The notes: a model not told the origin generated them from the sequence alone. A stretch of DNA of 64,000 bases from Cristatella mucedo (GCA_009760855.2 WPIO01000028.1:3470501-3534500); one strand, 5' to 3'. Positions 1 to 10,378 are shown, counted from the stretch's first letter. Program-made: numbers and translations.

Positions 1-1118
1 ATGTCCGGATCGGGCGAATAGTAGCTCTGTTCGCTCATCCTACGAGGAATGTTTCGAGAGCTTGGCAGGTAGCCAGCGAGAGCGTTTGCAAGCCATCGTC
101 CGCCGGCCGCTGCACCTCAGAGGATAACAAGCTTAGTTCGTTAGTTAGTCGCAATCGCATAAAACTTGCGCTCAATTATTACATATCACTCGCTATAACT
201 TTGCGGGACGGTGAACTTTTCTTAAAAAGAGGTTTTCTAAGGGTAACCTCGGCATTGCAGCAGCCATCTTCGTTTCGCTAAGTTTGGCAATTCATACGTT
301 TACGTGTTAGTTAGCCAGTGAATTGAGTACGGGGTATTTTTATTGCAGGAGAATGAAAGAAAAAACAATCTTAAAAGTTGTGCAATTTCAGTTAAAGAAT
401 TTGTTGGCTCGACAGCAGCAATGCTGCTTTTTCTGCGTCTCAACACCCTTTTGTTGATGGGGCGACTGCGACATTGCTGCAGCATGGTGAGCAATTCATT
501 CATCTTGTAAACAGTTTTTTTTTGTTGGATCTGCTGTGATTTGTCTTTTTCAAGTTTTTCCCGTCATACTTGACTAGCTGAAATCTTGTGAAAGAACAAA
601 ACAGAAAAGTACAAGAAATATGATACAACAAAAGGATAAGCATATGCACTATATGGCATACAGATATAAATAATACCGCATACCGATGTCAGTATTCATC
701 ATATTATATATCATGCATATACATTGCATGTACACTAACAATTCATCAAGTTCTTAAATTTCTTAAAAACATCATACATTTATAGTGCCATATATACTGT
801 ATGGTGTCATCAGAACGACGAGTAAAGTGCAGCATATTTCCAAATGTCAAGGACTGTGGAACGTGTCATCTATAGGCAAAATGAATGTGTTTAGGAAGCG
901 AAACGATCACGAACGAGCCGCTGGTGCCCACTACCGCCCGGTAAGCCATCCTGCTACAAACCGCTTAGGATACTCGAGCGGCCAACGTAGGTGGAGACTA
1001 TCCGACGACTAACGAAGGCAACGATACGAGAGTGGAGACGTATTGAATGCTTCCGCAATTTGATAGGTGCAACGGTGAAAAGCAGAAAAAGGTGATAAAG
1101 CAGAGGTCAGCCGGTTCA
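1..1118. other. Non-genic AT-rich DNA
   Basis: No reading frame with a recognisable domain and no clear repeat is visible. The stretch from about 500 to 790 is AT-rich with TA-rich runs. I see no promoter or RNA gene I could defend. Confidence 0.4.
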
Positions 1119-1119
1119 G

Positions 1120-1255
1120 CAGACAAATTTCTGCAGCGGTAGAAGAGCCTTGGGGGCTATCGCTGCCGGCAGGGGTATTGTTTGCTGCACGACTCGAACA
1201 CGACCTGGGTCGTGCAGTGCAAGCGCCTTAACCCTATGCTAAGCCCCGGGAGATG
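1120..1255 (-). mobile_element. SINE-B copy, decayed
   Basis: Read on the minus strand, this copy has the SINE-B order: a tRNA-like B-box region (GTTCGAGTCGTGC type), then a poorly kept 'TTATTG'-like segment, a hairpin-like centre, and the family tail 'GGCTCTTCTACCGC'. The tail lies near 1135-1155 and the head near 1250. It is one of about ten copies in the window. Divergence is high and I see no target-site duplication. Confidence 0.6.
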
Positions 1256-1399
1256 AGATTTAGAAGCTAATCTACTACCGCTGCGAGCCAGGTCCTCACG
1301 GTGGAGCCCTCCCTCACTCAAGAACGTCACGGACCCTGGCAGCAAATTCGACCAAGCAATGAGCGGATTGTCGCGTTTACTTGTCATGTATTACATTCC

Positions 1400-2200
1400 G
1401 CGACGTCAGACATCCGGTTGATGGTAATTGTTTCCGTAAGCGCTGACGTCAGACCGGACGAGCCGCTGAGTTTTTCGCACAAGCTGCAGACGTTTGAGGG
1501 CACTTGTCGGCAGTCCTGAATGAAGGGATAGATATTCGGTGATCTTAAAGCGACGTCAAAAAACGCTTGAACTTGTTTGGCTGTCGTACTCTTTCTTATC
1601 TGAGCAGACCCCGATTTTGGCAACGTTCTTGCTTAGCTGAAAGTAGACCGTCCCGACACAGGAGGAAAGTCTTCGTCCGAGGACGACTAGTTTTGGGAAT
1701 AGCAGCACGAGCCTAGAATACCGGACAGAGATGCTAAAAGCTGAATCATTCTTGAAGACAGTGGCGGAGCCGGGATTTTCGCCGAGGGGGCGGCAAGACC
1801 TACACAATTTGCACGCAGGGGGGAAGGACCCGTAAAAGTTTCATGAAGGTGGGGCTACACCCGAAATTAAGGAAAAGAATTGTAGGGAAAACAAGCAGCA
1901 TTCTAGGGAAAAATCGGTGTTCATTCGATACTAGTTCTGCGGTTGCCGTTCGAGTGGAATAAGTGGACATAAGTTCGTCTTTGGTGACGGTCGGGGGGGG
2001 GGGGAATAGAAATAGCGGGAGACCCAGATCGCTGCCCCCTGTAAGAAGGGGGGGGGGGCAAATGCCCTCGCCACGCCCATCTGGCCACTGCTTGAGGGTT
2101 TGGCCTGCCAGCTTTTGGATGACATTAGGTTTGCCAAGAACTATTAGGTCGGTCTTCATTAAAAACCACCAACTATTAACAATGCGTTCACGGCTCAACC
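1400..2200 (-). pseudogene. LINE L-A fragment (RT 3' half), antisense, interrupted by repeat R2
   Basis: Minus-strand translation in broken frames matches the L-A protein in order. 'VLGKPNVIQKL' lies near 2130-2170, 'SSCVGTVYFQLSKNVAKI' near 1600-1680, and a 'LPTSALKRLQLV' segment near 1500. The intact copy at 34.4-35.8 kb has 'VMGKPREIHKL', 'SSTVKSA*FQLHNIAKM' and 'GLLACAIRRLQLV' in the same order. The reading frame is broken by frameshifts, stops and a foreign block at about 1757-2090. It is an old, inactive non-LTR retrotransposon fragment. Confidence 0.7.
1757..2090 (-). repeat. Dispersed G-run-rich repeat R2, inserted in a LINE
   Basis: The block sits between two parts of a LINE protein that should be adjacent. 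Its reverse complement shares an ordered series of motifs with 13150-13405: a C-run, 'CCCCCTATTTCTA'-like text, 'TTTCCTTAATTGCGGGT'-like text, 'GCCCCACC', and a segment ending near 'GGGTTCC'. It carries two long G runs (1993-2004 and 2048-2058). The class is unknown. A short non-autonomous DNA element is one possibility. Confidence 0.55.
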
Positions 2201-3548
2201 TTCAACCATTAAAATGGGTTCACTGCCAGTAACGGCGCATTTTACTAAGAAACCAACGTATAACCCAGCGTGTACTGGTACGTACTAATCTGCCCAAGAG
2301 CACGTCTGACCTCAAGCTTAACAATCATTTCCAATTAAGCAGGTAAGTACCTAAAAACCGTGAACCATAACAACGGCTGATAAGTTCGACACTAACAGAG
2401 AATGCATAGCTTAATTTATTGGACGTGCTCCTGTTGATTTTTAAGAAAATAGAAGCTAAAAGTGCACACATCCTCGCAGTATTTCGCGGGTCCCAGATGA
2501 ATTGTCCTTTGTGTGGTTATGCGGGCTGATACTGTGCATGTTTCATTGGTAAATCGACACGCCTCCTTTCTACCATTAGTAGATTGCCTAGAAAGAGCTT
2601 TCATTCACTATTGCATCTACCAGATCCATCTGAGAAAAAATGGCCACTGTTCCCGCTGGCGGCTCGTCCGAGCCACGAGACGCTGACCCGACTAAACAAT
2701 ATATCTAATAAAAAGTCTGAAGATAATAAAAACCGCTCGTCCTAATTTGATATGCCCTTCAAGTTTGAACTAAATACTCAATGAAGCACAGCTGCCTTCC
2801 TGCATTCTGACAAGGCCAAACTCTAATGATTAATTTACTAGTCCGTGGAAGTCCGTAGGTTGTTACAGGACGGGTGGACGTACAGCTGGACGGACGGGCG
2901 GGGCTGGCTTTTGAAGTGTTTGCTACATGACGTGCATAATTAAATTAAGCGAAACTGATGAGTAAGCGCTAAATAATAGGAATGGGACCAGACTAGCGTT
3001 TCCATTGTCATCCATCCTACGCACAGCCTTCGGGCCTCTGCTGCCAAAAAAAAATCAGAAAAAATGAGTTAATATAGTGTAGGCTGAAAAGTCACAAACG
3101 GTTTGCCAAGGGCCCCTTTGCTTTGCGGCTCGGGGAGGCTCGGAGGGGTGGGGCTGAGGCCTCTAGGGCCGGGATACAGTTTGGTAATACTCCACAAAAA
3201 GCCGCTGGACAATGAGCTGCCCCCACCCCGTTTCCACTCGTCCTCGTGGAGGAAAGGCTCACCCCAAGAAGCCTGCACACGCTTTATAGATATTCGAACT
3301 GCGAACCTCGGATTCTACTGCCGCGAGTTACCCCCCCCCCCCCAAGGCCCGGAGCGACTAGCCACTCTTTTTATGGCGGGTGCAGTTCGGTTCGACACCC
3401 GACGACAGACCTCAGCAGGCGACGGTCAGCCAAGTGGGCGCACCACAACCGGAACTACCGGCCAATCGGGCCCGTAAGGCATCTGCCCGCCGATCGGTGG
3501 AGTAGCAGCTCGGAAGAGCTCACACAGCGAGCTGCTGCTGGCTTGCTC
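2201..3548. other. Non-genic interval
   Basis: Mixed composition, with nothing recognisable as coding. A 13-base C run lies at 3331-3343, and GC content rises from about 3100 onward. Long frames here (for example around 3246-3836) run through the neighbouring CT microsatellite and are not credible genes. Confidence 0.4.
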
Positions 3549-3566
3549 TGTCTGTCTGTCTGTCTG

Positions 3567-3620
<54 letters not shown>
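3549..3620. repeat. (TGTC)n then (TC)n microsatellite
   Basis: About five TGTC units pass directly into an uninterrupted CT tract that ends before 'GGTCGAGC'. It is pyrimidine-rich on the plus strand. Confidence 0.95.
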
Positions 3621-3623
<3 letters not shown>

Positions 3624-4012
3624 CGAGCACGGCGATCGAAGAACGAGACGAGAAGACGTGCCCCTCCCTCATCCGGCCCTGCCCCAGGATTCAGAAAAGC
3701 TGCTGTGCCTGCGACCGAAGCTCTTCCAACGCAAGCCTCTGGAAACGATAAAGAAAACGAGACGGATGGGCAGTATCGGAGCAGGACGGCAATCGTTCAC
3801 CCGAGTAGAGAAGCGGGCAAACCGGAAGCCACTTAGACTGCTATGCGACCTCTCCAGCTTAGTTTTTCTGGTATGATGGAGTCGCAGATGGAGATAATGT
3901 TACACTCACATACGCACACGTTTCGCTTATGCGGCCGAGACCTTGCACAGATGATGCTGTTGTGTTGTGCAGCCTGGATCGGCTGCCTATCCTCGCCAGC
4001 CGGCTATTTCCG

Positions 4013-4062
4013 ATATATATTAATTAATATTAATACATTATATATTAATTAATATTAATATA
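4013..4062. repeat. TA-rich direct repeat at a SINE tail
   Basis: Two copies of a roughly 21-bp TATATTAATTAATATTAATA unit lie end to end just outside the 3' tail of the antisense SINE at 4060-4205. They probably represent expansion of the SINE's AT-rich terminus. Confidence 0.7.
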
Positions 4063-4205
4063 ATTCATTTATATAGCGTCCCAAGAGAACCTTATCTCTA
4101 TTCAGGCGCTTCACATATGCCTCGGGGCTCGAGCCCACGACCTCAGTCAGACCTTAGTCGGGGCGAGCACCTTAGCTGCTAGACCAAACCAGCTCGGAGC
4201 ATATA
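4060..4205 (-). mobile_element. SINE-A copy
   Basis: Reading the minus strand there is a tRNA-like head ('CTGGTTTGGTCTAGCAGC'), then a B-box 'GGGCTCGAGCCCC', then the LINE-like tail 'GAAGCGCCTGAATAGAGAT' running to 'GGGACGCTATATAAATGAAT'. It belongs to the family of tRNA-headed SINEs with an L-A-type tail and lacks coding capacity. Confidence 0.85.
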
Positions 4206-4215
4206 TATATGCCTG

Positions 4216-4218
<3 letters not shown>

Positions 4219-4254
<36 letters not shown>
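4219..4254. repeat. (AT)n microsatellite
   Basis: An uninterrupted TA dinucleotide tract follows a shorter AT run at 4199-4210. It passes into CATACATACA. Confidence 0.95.
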
Positions 4255-4258
<4 letters not shown>

Positions 4259-4485
4259 CATACACTAGCCTCCCTCCCCAGAGCTACTGCTGACTGATTA
4301 GCCACTGCTGAGCGACTGCTTATCGATTTCTTCGGCAATTCTTCATTTCTCACCCTTCTCATTCGAGGAAGCTGAATGATACCACGACTCCGAGGTGCGA
4401 TATAACTAGCCGGAACAGCTTCGACATGAGTCGCAGCAGTGGGTTTCGTGGGGGTTGGTTCGTGGCAGATTGCTAGTTTGCAACC

Positions 4486-4489
<4 letters not shown>

Positions 4490-4566
<77 letters not shown>
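4490..4566. repeat. (GA)n microsatellite
   Basis: A pure AG tract of about 77 bases. The SLSLSL or RERERE reading frames across it are artefacts of the repeat. Confidence 0.97.
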
Positions 4567-4569
<3 letters not shown>

Positions 4570-4777
4570 AACAAAGACCAACAGTGGAGACAAGAGCAAA
4601 GGCCGATCGTAATACGGCTTGGCCCTGCTCCACACCCCCCTCCAAAGCGACAGAGACTAGCCGTCGGACTTGCAGTCTGAGGTTGGAGCCTACCTGTCAG
4701 GCTCCATGGGGTAGAAGGTGAGCCGACTCCAGTGGGACACTTAGGCACCGTCACAACCAGCGTCGATGTAGCTTCAA

Positions 4778-5288
4778 TTGTGCGGTTGCAGCAGCAATTG
4801 CAGCATTCATGCTGACACGCAGACGCCGGGCTCCTCCTCGAAACGCCAACCTGCAAAGCAATTGATAGCAATAGATAGTACCGATGATGAGGATGATAAT
4901 GATGTCCCGATGATGAGGACTAGGGAGGGGCAGTCTGTCCACGTTGTCGAAGAGACTACTCATAAACGCGTCGATCAGACATTGTGTTGAACCCCTGAAC
5001 TATGAAGCAGTTGACAGGTAACAACCATTGCAATTCTTCTTCCCTTTGTCTTCACTAACGATGGGGGACAACCAGGCCGGAAATGCGTCGGCTGTACAAC
5101 TGTCATCGTTGCACGACAACGAGATACCGAGGTTTTCTTTTGCGCATGCGAGCACTGTCGGGAACTATGGGAATCCAGAGGCCTTGAGTTCGAATTCCGT
5201 GGCCACGGAGTTTATTAGAAAAACACAGCAAGACACCATTGCTGGCGACCACTGGGGGGAGCCTGATGAGTTGCTCGAACCAGAATAA
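4778..5288 (+). other. Coding-like block, unidentified (two frames)
   Basis: Two open stretches in different frames have protein-like composition without simple repeats. Around 4778-4990 an acidic stretch (IDSTDDEDDNDVPMMR) is followed by a polar tail. Around 5061-5288 there is a second polar stretch (for example NEIPRFSFAHASTVGNYG) that ends in a stop just before a SINE. No domain is recognised. A frameshift or an intron would be needed to join them. This could be a decayed gene, an exon pair or chance. Confidence 0.2.
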
Positions 5289-5312
5289 TTTTGCCCTAGA
5301 CAGCGAGGCACG

Positions 5313-5465
5313 GCCCTGGTTTGGCCCAGGGGTAAAGATGGTCGGTGCTCGCCTTTGACGACGAAGTCATGGGCTCGAGCCCTGCGACATGTGCTGCGCC
5401 TGGATAGAGACTGGGTGGAGAGTTCTCTTGGGGTGCTAGACAAATGAATTATACATTTTATTCGC
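5313..5465 (+). mobile_element. SINE-A copy
   Basis: The head is 'CTGGTTTGGCCCAGGGG'. The B-box equivalent is 'GGGCTCGAGCCCTG'. The tail 'GCGCCTGGATAGAGA' runs to 'GTTCTCTTGGGGTGCTAGAC' and 'AATGAATTATAC'. All family landmarks are present in order, with moderate divergence. Confidence 0.85.
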
Positions 5466-6290
5466 ATATTTTCCGGCAGTGAGAGACACTGTCCATATCT
5501 GGCAGATACGATCTCATGGCGGCTCAATACAGTTAGGACAGCCTCTAGTGGAAGGGGCTCTTAAAATACAAAAAGCCAGTTCTAGTTCTGCATGTGCAGC
5601 TGCTGCAGCATCTAGCTTAGTAACTGGGCGACATAGCCGGGAAGGAGTGGGTCACGGGGACCGGTGAGCCCATCGGAGCTTTTCTGCAGGGCTGCATGAA
5701 CATTTGGACAGCGTGGGTGGTGACGGCCATTACTGTATGCAGATTACAGCAAAATGAAGCGGCTAGTGCCGGCATGTGCCTCACTGAGTAGCAAGTAGCG
5801 GCAGCAGCTTCCTAGCGCCAGCATCCACTGTCGGTCTTCCGATCGAAGCAGCGGTACGTAGATTGTTTGTCTCATCGTTTCTCAGGAATGCAAACTGCTG
5901 GCACAGAGCTCGTTGTCGAGACATAGCTATCAAGCCAGCGCTTTTGTGGACGGCGAAACACAAATATTGGATTCACAAACATGTGCGACAATGGCTTCGA
6001 GTCCTCTTGTCCTCCCAACAATTCACTCGCTAGTGCAGGCCATTCGACGGTCGTTGACCTTCTGAGTTCTTTGACGGAAAGGAAGCATGCAAATGCAGCC
6101 GTGGCATCAGCACCGACCGGCTTGATGCTTGCGAAGCCTCATATGGCACGTGACCGCCAAAAGAGACACTCCTTTCATCCGTCTGAGGCTTGTCTACTGA
6201 CTACTGCCACTGCACAGTCACCCACGCCGATGCTCATTAGCGTGACCTACACAATACTGAGGTTGTGTCACGCACAGCAGTTCGCTGCTG
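5466..6290. other. Interval without a supported gene
   Basis: A plus-strand frame of about 110 codons at 5981-6313 has ordinary amino-acid composition but runs into the next SINE-A head. I cannot assign it, and no splice-site pair was convincing. Confidence 0.3.
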
Positions 6291-6437
6291 TGATGGTTTG
6301 GCCTGGTGGTTAAGGTGCTCGCCTGGGACTGAGGTCAGGGTGAATGTATTTTGATGACCTGGGTCGTGGGCTCGAGCCCCGAGACATAAGTTAAGCACCT
6401 GAATAAAGAATTAGTTCACTAAGGGCGCTAATCAAGT
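6291..6437 (+). mobile_element. SINE-A copy
   Basis: The head is 'TGGTTTGGCCTGGTGGTTAA', with a longer than usual middle. The B-box is 'GGGCTCGAGCCCCG'. The tail 'AAGCACCTGAATAAAGAATT' continues to 'GGGCGCTAATCAAGTGAATT'. Confidence 0.85.
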
Positions 6438-6764
6438 GAATTGGGGGCTGACAGACAGCATACACTAGTGGGACAATATTTGAAAGGGTGTGTGACTCTC
6501 GTTGCGAGTGCACAGTTCATGCACAAGAGCCACACAAGATAAAAGAGTCCGTCCACATCCTGGAGACTCAAGGTCGTTTTGGAATCCACTACCATGGCTA
6601 GCAACCGCTGCCTATCGGACCGCCACTTTATAGTATACGTAGCATTAGCACGAGCTGCTTTATAGCATACGGGCGAATGCCTCTGAGCCAAAACCCCGTG
6701 GAAGATTGACCAATCACTGGGAGAAATTTATTAGGCTGTTGGCTTGTTTGGCTTGTTAGGCTGA

Positions 6765-7045
6765 CAAGCTTCATCTAAAAACGCATCTATTTATGACAGC
6801 CTTTAGTCGGTCCTGCTATTCGTCCTTTATGTGCTTATGCGTGTTGACACTGTGCATGCTGCCACTAACCATACTTGCATGCTGACCCAGTGCATGTCAC
6901 CCGTAACCATGTTAAAAATCTTGTTGTTTACTGGGCATGCTACGAATAACCGTTCGATCGCGCTTCCTTTGCAGCAAATGTGAAGTGCCTAGAAAGAGAT
7001 TGAGTTCTCTGAGGGTGCTAAATAAAATGTATTATTATTTTTATT
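6765..7045 (+). mobile_element. LINE L-A 3' end (5'-truncated copy)
   Basis: It begins near the codons for the L-A C-terminus ('HLKTHLFMTAFSR'-like) and runs through the 3' UTR landmarks 'TTCGTCCTTTATGTGCTTAT', 'ACTGTGCATGCTGCCACTAA' and 'CCTTTGCAGCAAATGTGAAG'. It ends with 'GTGCCTAGAAAGAGATTGAG' and an (ATT)-type tail. No protein can be made from it. Confidence 0.9.
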
Positions 7046-7300
7046 ACTATCATATCCGGCTGTTTATCATTGCTCTCCCCTACGACGAACTTTTAATTAG
7101 CTTCCCAAGATAATTTTTCTCATTCTTTTTTTCGGAGATCGAACCTGCAGTTTTAAGGCCGAATTGGTGGGGAGGCTGTGAAAGACTTTTTGATCTTTTT
7201 TGAGGTTCGGAACTATGGTCCTTCCTTTCAGCTGTTTTCTTAGATGGCCCTAACGGAGGTCAGTCGTCTAATTCAGCTGGAGGAGAGCTTGAATTCTGAC

Positions 7301-7369
7301 TTCTTCCTTGCTCCTGCCTCCACTTCTTCCTTGCTTCTGCCTCTACTTCTTCCTTGCTCCTGCCTCCAC
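7301..7369. repeat. 23-bp tandem repeat, three copies
   Basis: The unit TTCTTCCTTGCTCC plus TGCCTCCAC occurs at 7301, 7324 and 7347 with only two or three substitutions. It is pyrimidine-rich. Confidence 0.9.
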
Positions 7370-7660
7370 TTCATTTGTCTTCAACTGCACACTAGAAGCT
7401 TCTCGAATGAGCTGGCCACTGCTAGACATGTTTCGATACTATGAGGAAAAGCTTAGTGCTGCAAAGGCAAAAGTTTTTAAAAGAGCCCTACGTCTAGATA
7501 AATATAGCTGCTAAACTCATCCGACGGCAATTGGCTTGCATTTTTATACCTAATTCCTTTGATCTGAATGCGCTCCAAACTGTCATCGTCCTAGGTAGAT
7601 CTCCCTTTGATTAAGGTCTTGCGAACTTGTGCTACTCCAGATCAGCCATAGCGTCGTGTG

Positions 7661-7778
7661 ACAATGATGGTTCTCCAAGTAAAAGCTTGTTGCTAACCCC
7701 TTACCAAAGGCTACCAATGACAATGATCGTTCTCCAAGTAAAAGCTTGTTGCTAACCCCTTACCACAGGCTACCAAGA
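7661..7778. repeat. 59-bp tandem duplication
   Basis: Units at 7661-7719 and 7720-7778 are nearly identical, with differences such as GATGG versus GATCG and CCAAAGG versus CCACAGG. The near identity implies a recent local duplication. Confidence 0.95.
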
Positions 7779-8127
7779 CACAAAACCGCGAAAGATCTTT
7801 ATCTTTAGTTGATAGCAACACGTGTCGATAAGAACTTGATGATTTTCTTTCGCAAAATATTGACTCGGGTCGCACAGAGATTGTGTCGAGGGAATGCTAA
7901 ATAACCAAACAAGATGCAGATGTCTTTCAAAAAAAATCTTTAAATTACTGTGAGGTATTCTAATGAAACAATAATACGAGAACATTGATCATTCTGATAT
8001 TTAATTTCAAGTAAAGCCCCTATTAACCGACGCTACCGGTGCTGATGCATGTCTCGACTGCTTTTGACGTAAAGCAACGCCAAGTCGTGCGGCAATACGT
8101 GGATAATAATATTAATAATAAATAAAT
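7779..8127. other. Non-genic interval
   Basis: AT-rich DNA ending in an (AAT)-like run (8104-8129) that precedes a LINE 3' terminus. Nothing coding is recognised. Confidence 0.4.
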
Positions 8128-8226
8128 AATTTTCCTTTCCTTTGCAGCAAATGTAAAGTGCCTAGAAAAGATTGAGTTATCTAAGGGTGCTATACCAAAT
8201 TTATAATTATTATTATTATTATTATT
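8128..8226 (+). mobile_element. LINE L-A 3' terminus, very short copy
   Basis: Only the last 70 or so bases of the L-A 3' UTR remain ('CCTTTGCAGCAAATGTAAAG', 'GTGCCTAGAAAAGATTGAGT'), followed by (ATT)n. It is flanked upstream by a separate AAT-rich run. Confidence 0.9.
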
Positions 8227-8401
8227 GATGAAGAAAGTCCACTGTATCTGCTAATTGGTAGGAAAACGCCACGCATAGTTATTGACTGACGTGCCCAGAA
8301 CTAAAAGCCCGCGAGGTCAAACTTGGCTTTTATGCAGGGGTCGTCAAAGGGAGCCGCAGCGGTTTGGCGGGGCGAATGGGGTGGCCGAAGTGTTCAGCCG
8401 A

Positions 8402-8487
8402 CGGATTATGACCTGCTGCCACAACCCAGCTAATCGTTGCCGGACGGATTACGACCAGGCGCCACTGCCCTGCCAATCGGTGCCGGG
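8402..8487. repeat. Diverged tandem pair of about 43 bp
   Basis: 'GGATTATGACCTG...TTGCCGGAC' is followed at once by 'GGATTACGACCAG...GTGCCGGG' with the same spacing. It lies just upstream of a SINE-A. Confidence 0.6.
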
Positions 8488-8632
8488 CTGGTTTGGCCCA
8501 GTGGTTAGGTGCTCGCCCCGCCCAAGGTCTGGCCGAGGTCGTGGGCTCGAGCCCCGTGGCATATTCGAAGCGCCTGAATAGAAATTAAGTTCTCTCAGAG
8601 CGCTATACAAATGAATTATATTTATAGAGTTA
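8487..8632 (+). mobile_element. SINE-A copy, best preserved
   Basis: A-box 'TTTGGCCCAGTGGTTAGG' contains a near-perfect pol III A-box (TGGCCCAGTGG). B-box 'GGGCTCGAGCCCC' is followed by 'AAGCGCCTGAATAGAAATTA' and 'GTTCTCTCAGAGCGCTATAC', ending 'AAATGAATTATATTTATA'. It is the best template for the family: a tRNA-derived head of about 70 bases joined to a LINE-like tail of about 55 bases. Confidence 0.92.
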
Positions 8633-9170
8633 TTTACTTACTAGGCTCTGTGGCTGAGACTGGCTAAAGGCGGCCTTCACAGTATGAATTCAATTCAATT
8701 CAACGGCACCGTCAAGAAACAGCAGCAGCCTGCGGCTCGTGGCCAGCTGTTTTCACACCTTGGCCAGATTGCAGTGTCTAGGCTAACACGGGGGGGGGGG
8801 AAGACCACGGCCAATACCGCTTCGACCGCACCGTGAGCACACAAGCTGCGAACTGTCAGAAGAGGCACCGCTAGGAGGACGCAGAAAAACACAGGCCAGC
8901 CAGCAGCAGCAGCAGCTGCTGCTGCTGCTGCTACACGGCTGAGGCTGCGTGGCCACGCTGCTGCTGTGCTCTGCCTCGCTCCGTGTCGCAAGCTCGCTCA
9001 CCGGAGACTCGCTGTCACAGACTCGAGCCTCGAGTGCTCTGTGCACCGCAGCTGCCAGCACATCCCTTCCGGGTTCGTCCACTGGTGCCAAGAACTCGCT
9101 AGCCACCCCCTCCTAGTAAGCCTATGTGCTTTGTCGATTAAAAAACAATACTAGCTGATTTAGCAGCCTC
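8633..9170. other. GC-rich interval with CAG/CTG palindrome, no supported gene
   Basis: It contains an 11-base G run (8790-8800) and a 30-base perfect palindrome of CAG and CTG triplets (8901-8930). Open frames on both strands here are short and overlap one another. Confidence 0.4.
8901..8930. repeat. (CAG)5(CTG)5 perfect palindrome
   Basis: Five CAG triplets abut five CTG triplets, so the strand can fold back on itself without a spacer. Confidence 0.95.
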
Positions 9171-9174
9171 TTTT

Positions 9175-9325
9175 TGTGTGGCGACAGAAGACCCTTAAAA
9201 GGCTATCATCACCGCTTGCAGTGGTAATAAATGATCGCCTACGCATCGCAGGATTCGAACCCACGACCTCGGGACCGAGGTCGTGAAAAGCAACCAACTA
9301 ATCTTAGACCGGCCCACGACCTGTG
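9175..9325 (-). mobile_element. SINE-B copy
   Basis: The minus strand reads a head, then the inverted pair 'ACGACCTCGG' and 'CCGAGGTCGT', then B-box 'GGGTTCGAATCCTGC', then a 'TTATTACCACTGCAAGCGG' segment, then 'GATAGCCTTTTAAGGGTCTT' and 'CTGTCGC'. It is a tRNA-headed SINE with a tail unrelated to L-A. Confidence 0.85.
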
Positions 9326-9532
9326 AAATGAGAGCGAAGCATCGAAAAAAATGAGCTCGGTCACGAGATCTATACGAGCAAGCTCAGTAAAGTTGCTCAT
9401 GCCAGCGTATACACGTGCACTCTAGCGTGCACACACGGTAGGACAGCATTGCAGTCAATGTTTAGAAGCTTATACCGCTTGCTGCTATAGCCTTGCCGCT
9501 TTAATTCTGCTGATGGATATACAGGATATGCC

Positions 9533-9533
<1 letters not shown>
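9326..9533. other. Short non-genic interval
   Basis: No coding or repeat signal is recognised before the TA tract. Confidence 0.35.

Positions 9534-9596
<63 letters not shown>
9534..9596. repeat. (TA)n microsatellite
   Basis: An uninterrupted TA tract of about 60 bases. Confidence 0.97.
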
Positions 9597-9597
<1 letters not shown>

Positions 9598-9768
9598 CAG
9601 CTACCTCGTCTCTTATGGAAAGTCACTTGCTTCCCTCTTGAACTCAGGCAATTTCGCATGTTGCTTACCTACACCTGGCTGGCTAACACAATACCTTCTC
9701 TATCGTCAATTTGCCTGCCCTTTCGCGGAATTTCTCAAGTGCACGCTCTCTCGCGAGCCTTTTTGTCA

Positions 9769-9812
9769 CGCACGCACGCACGCACGCACACATACGCACA
9801 CACACTCACTCT
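9769..9812. repeat. (CACG)n and (CA)n tract
   Basis: CACG tetramers grade into CACACA, directly upstream of the CT-rich minisatellite. Confidence 0.9.
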
Positions 9813-9865
9813 CTTTTTCTCTCTCTCCCTCTCACCCTCTCTCTCTCTCTCACCCTCTACTCTCT

Positions 9866-10220
9866 CACCCTCCCTCGCTCTCACCCTCTCTCGCTCTCAC
9901 CCTCTCTCGCTCTCACCCTCTCTCGCTCTCACCCTCTCTCGCTCTCACCCTCTCTCGCTCTCACCCTCTCTCGCTCTCACCCTCTCTCGCTCTCACCCTC
10001 TCTCGCTCTCACCCTCTCTCGCTCTCACCCTCTCTCGCTCTCACCCTCTCTCGCTCTCACCCTCTCACCCTCTCTCGCCCTCACCCTCTCTCGCCCTCAC
10101 CCTCTCTCGCCCTCACCCTCTCTCGCCCTCACCCTCTCTCGTCCTCACCCTCTCTCGCTCTCACCCTCTCTCGCTCTCACCCTCTCTCGCTCTCACCCTC
10201 TCTCGCTCTCACCCTCTCTC
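9866..10220. repeat. 16-bp minisatellite, about 22 units
   Basis: The unit CACCCTCTCTCGCTCT repeats head to tail. Variant units CGCCCT (about 10076-10135) and CGTCCT (about 10140) mark an internal sub-block. One truncated unit lies near 10062. The array is purine-free on the plus strand except for the CAC and CG positions. The long open frames in all three phases are an artefact, because no stop codon can be formed from this unit. Confidence 0.95.
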
Positions 10221-10378
10221 TCCCCCTCTGTCTTTTCGGTCACACACACGCACGCACGCGCAGACAAGTACAGGGTATTCACCTCATAACGGCAGGAAAA
10301 GCGTACCGTTGAACTGCCACATGGGGCGGGCGACCAGACAAGTGACAGCCAGCACGAAAGGCAACAAGACAATGAGGA

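Noticed and set aside
8487-8560. tRNA gene
   Set aside because: A- and B-boxes are good, but the sequence continues into a LINE-like tail shared by several copies, so it is SINE-A.
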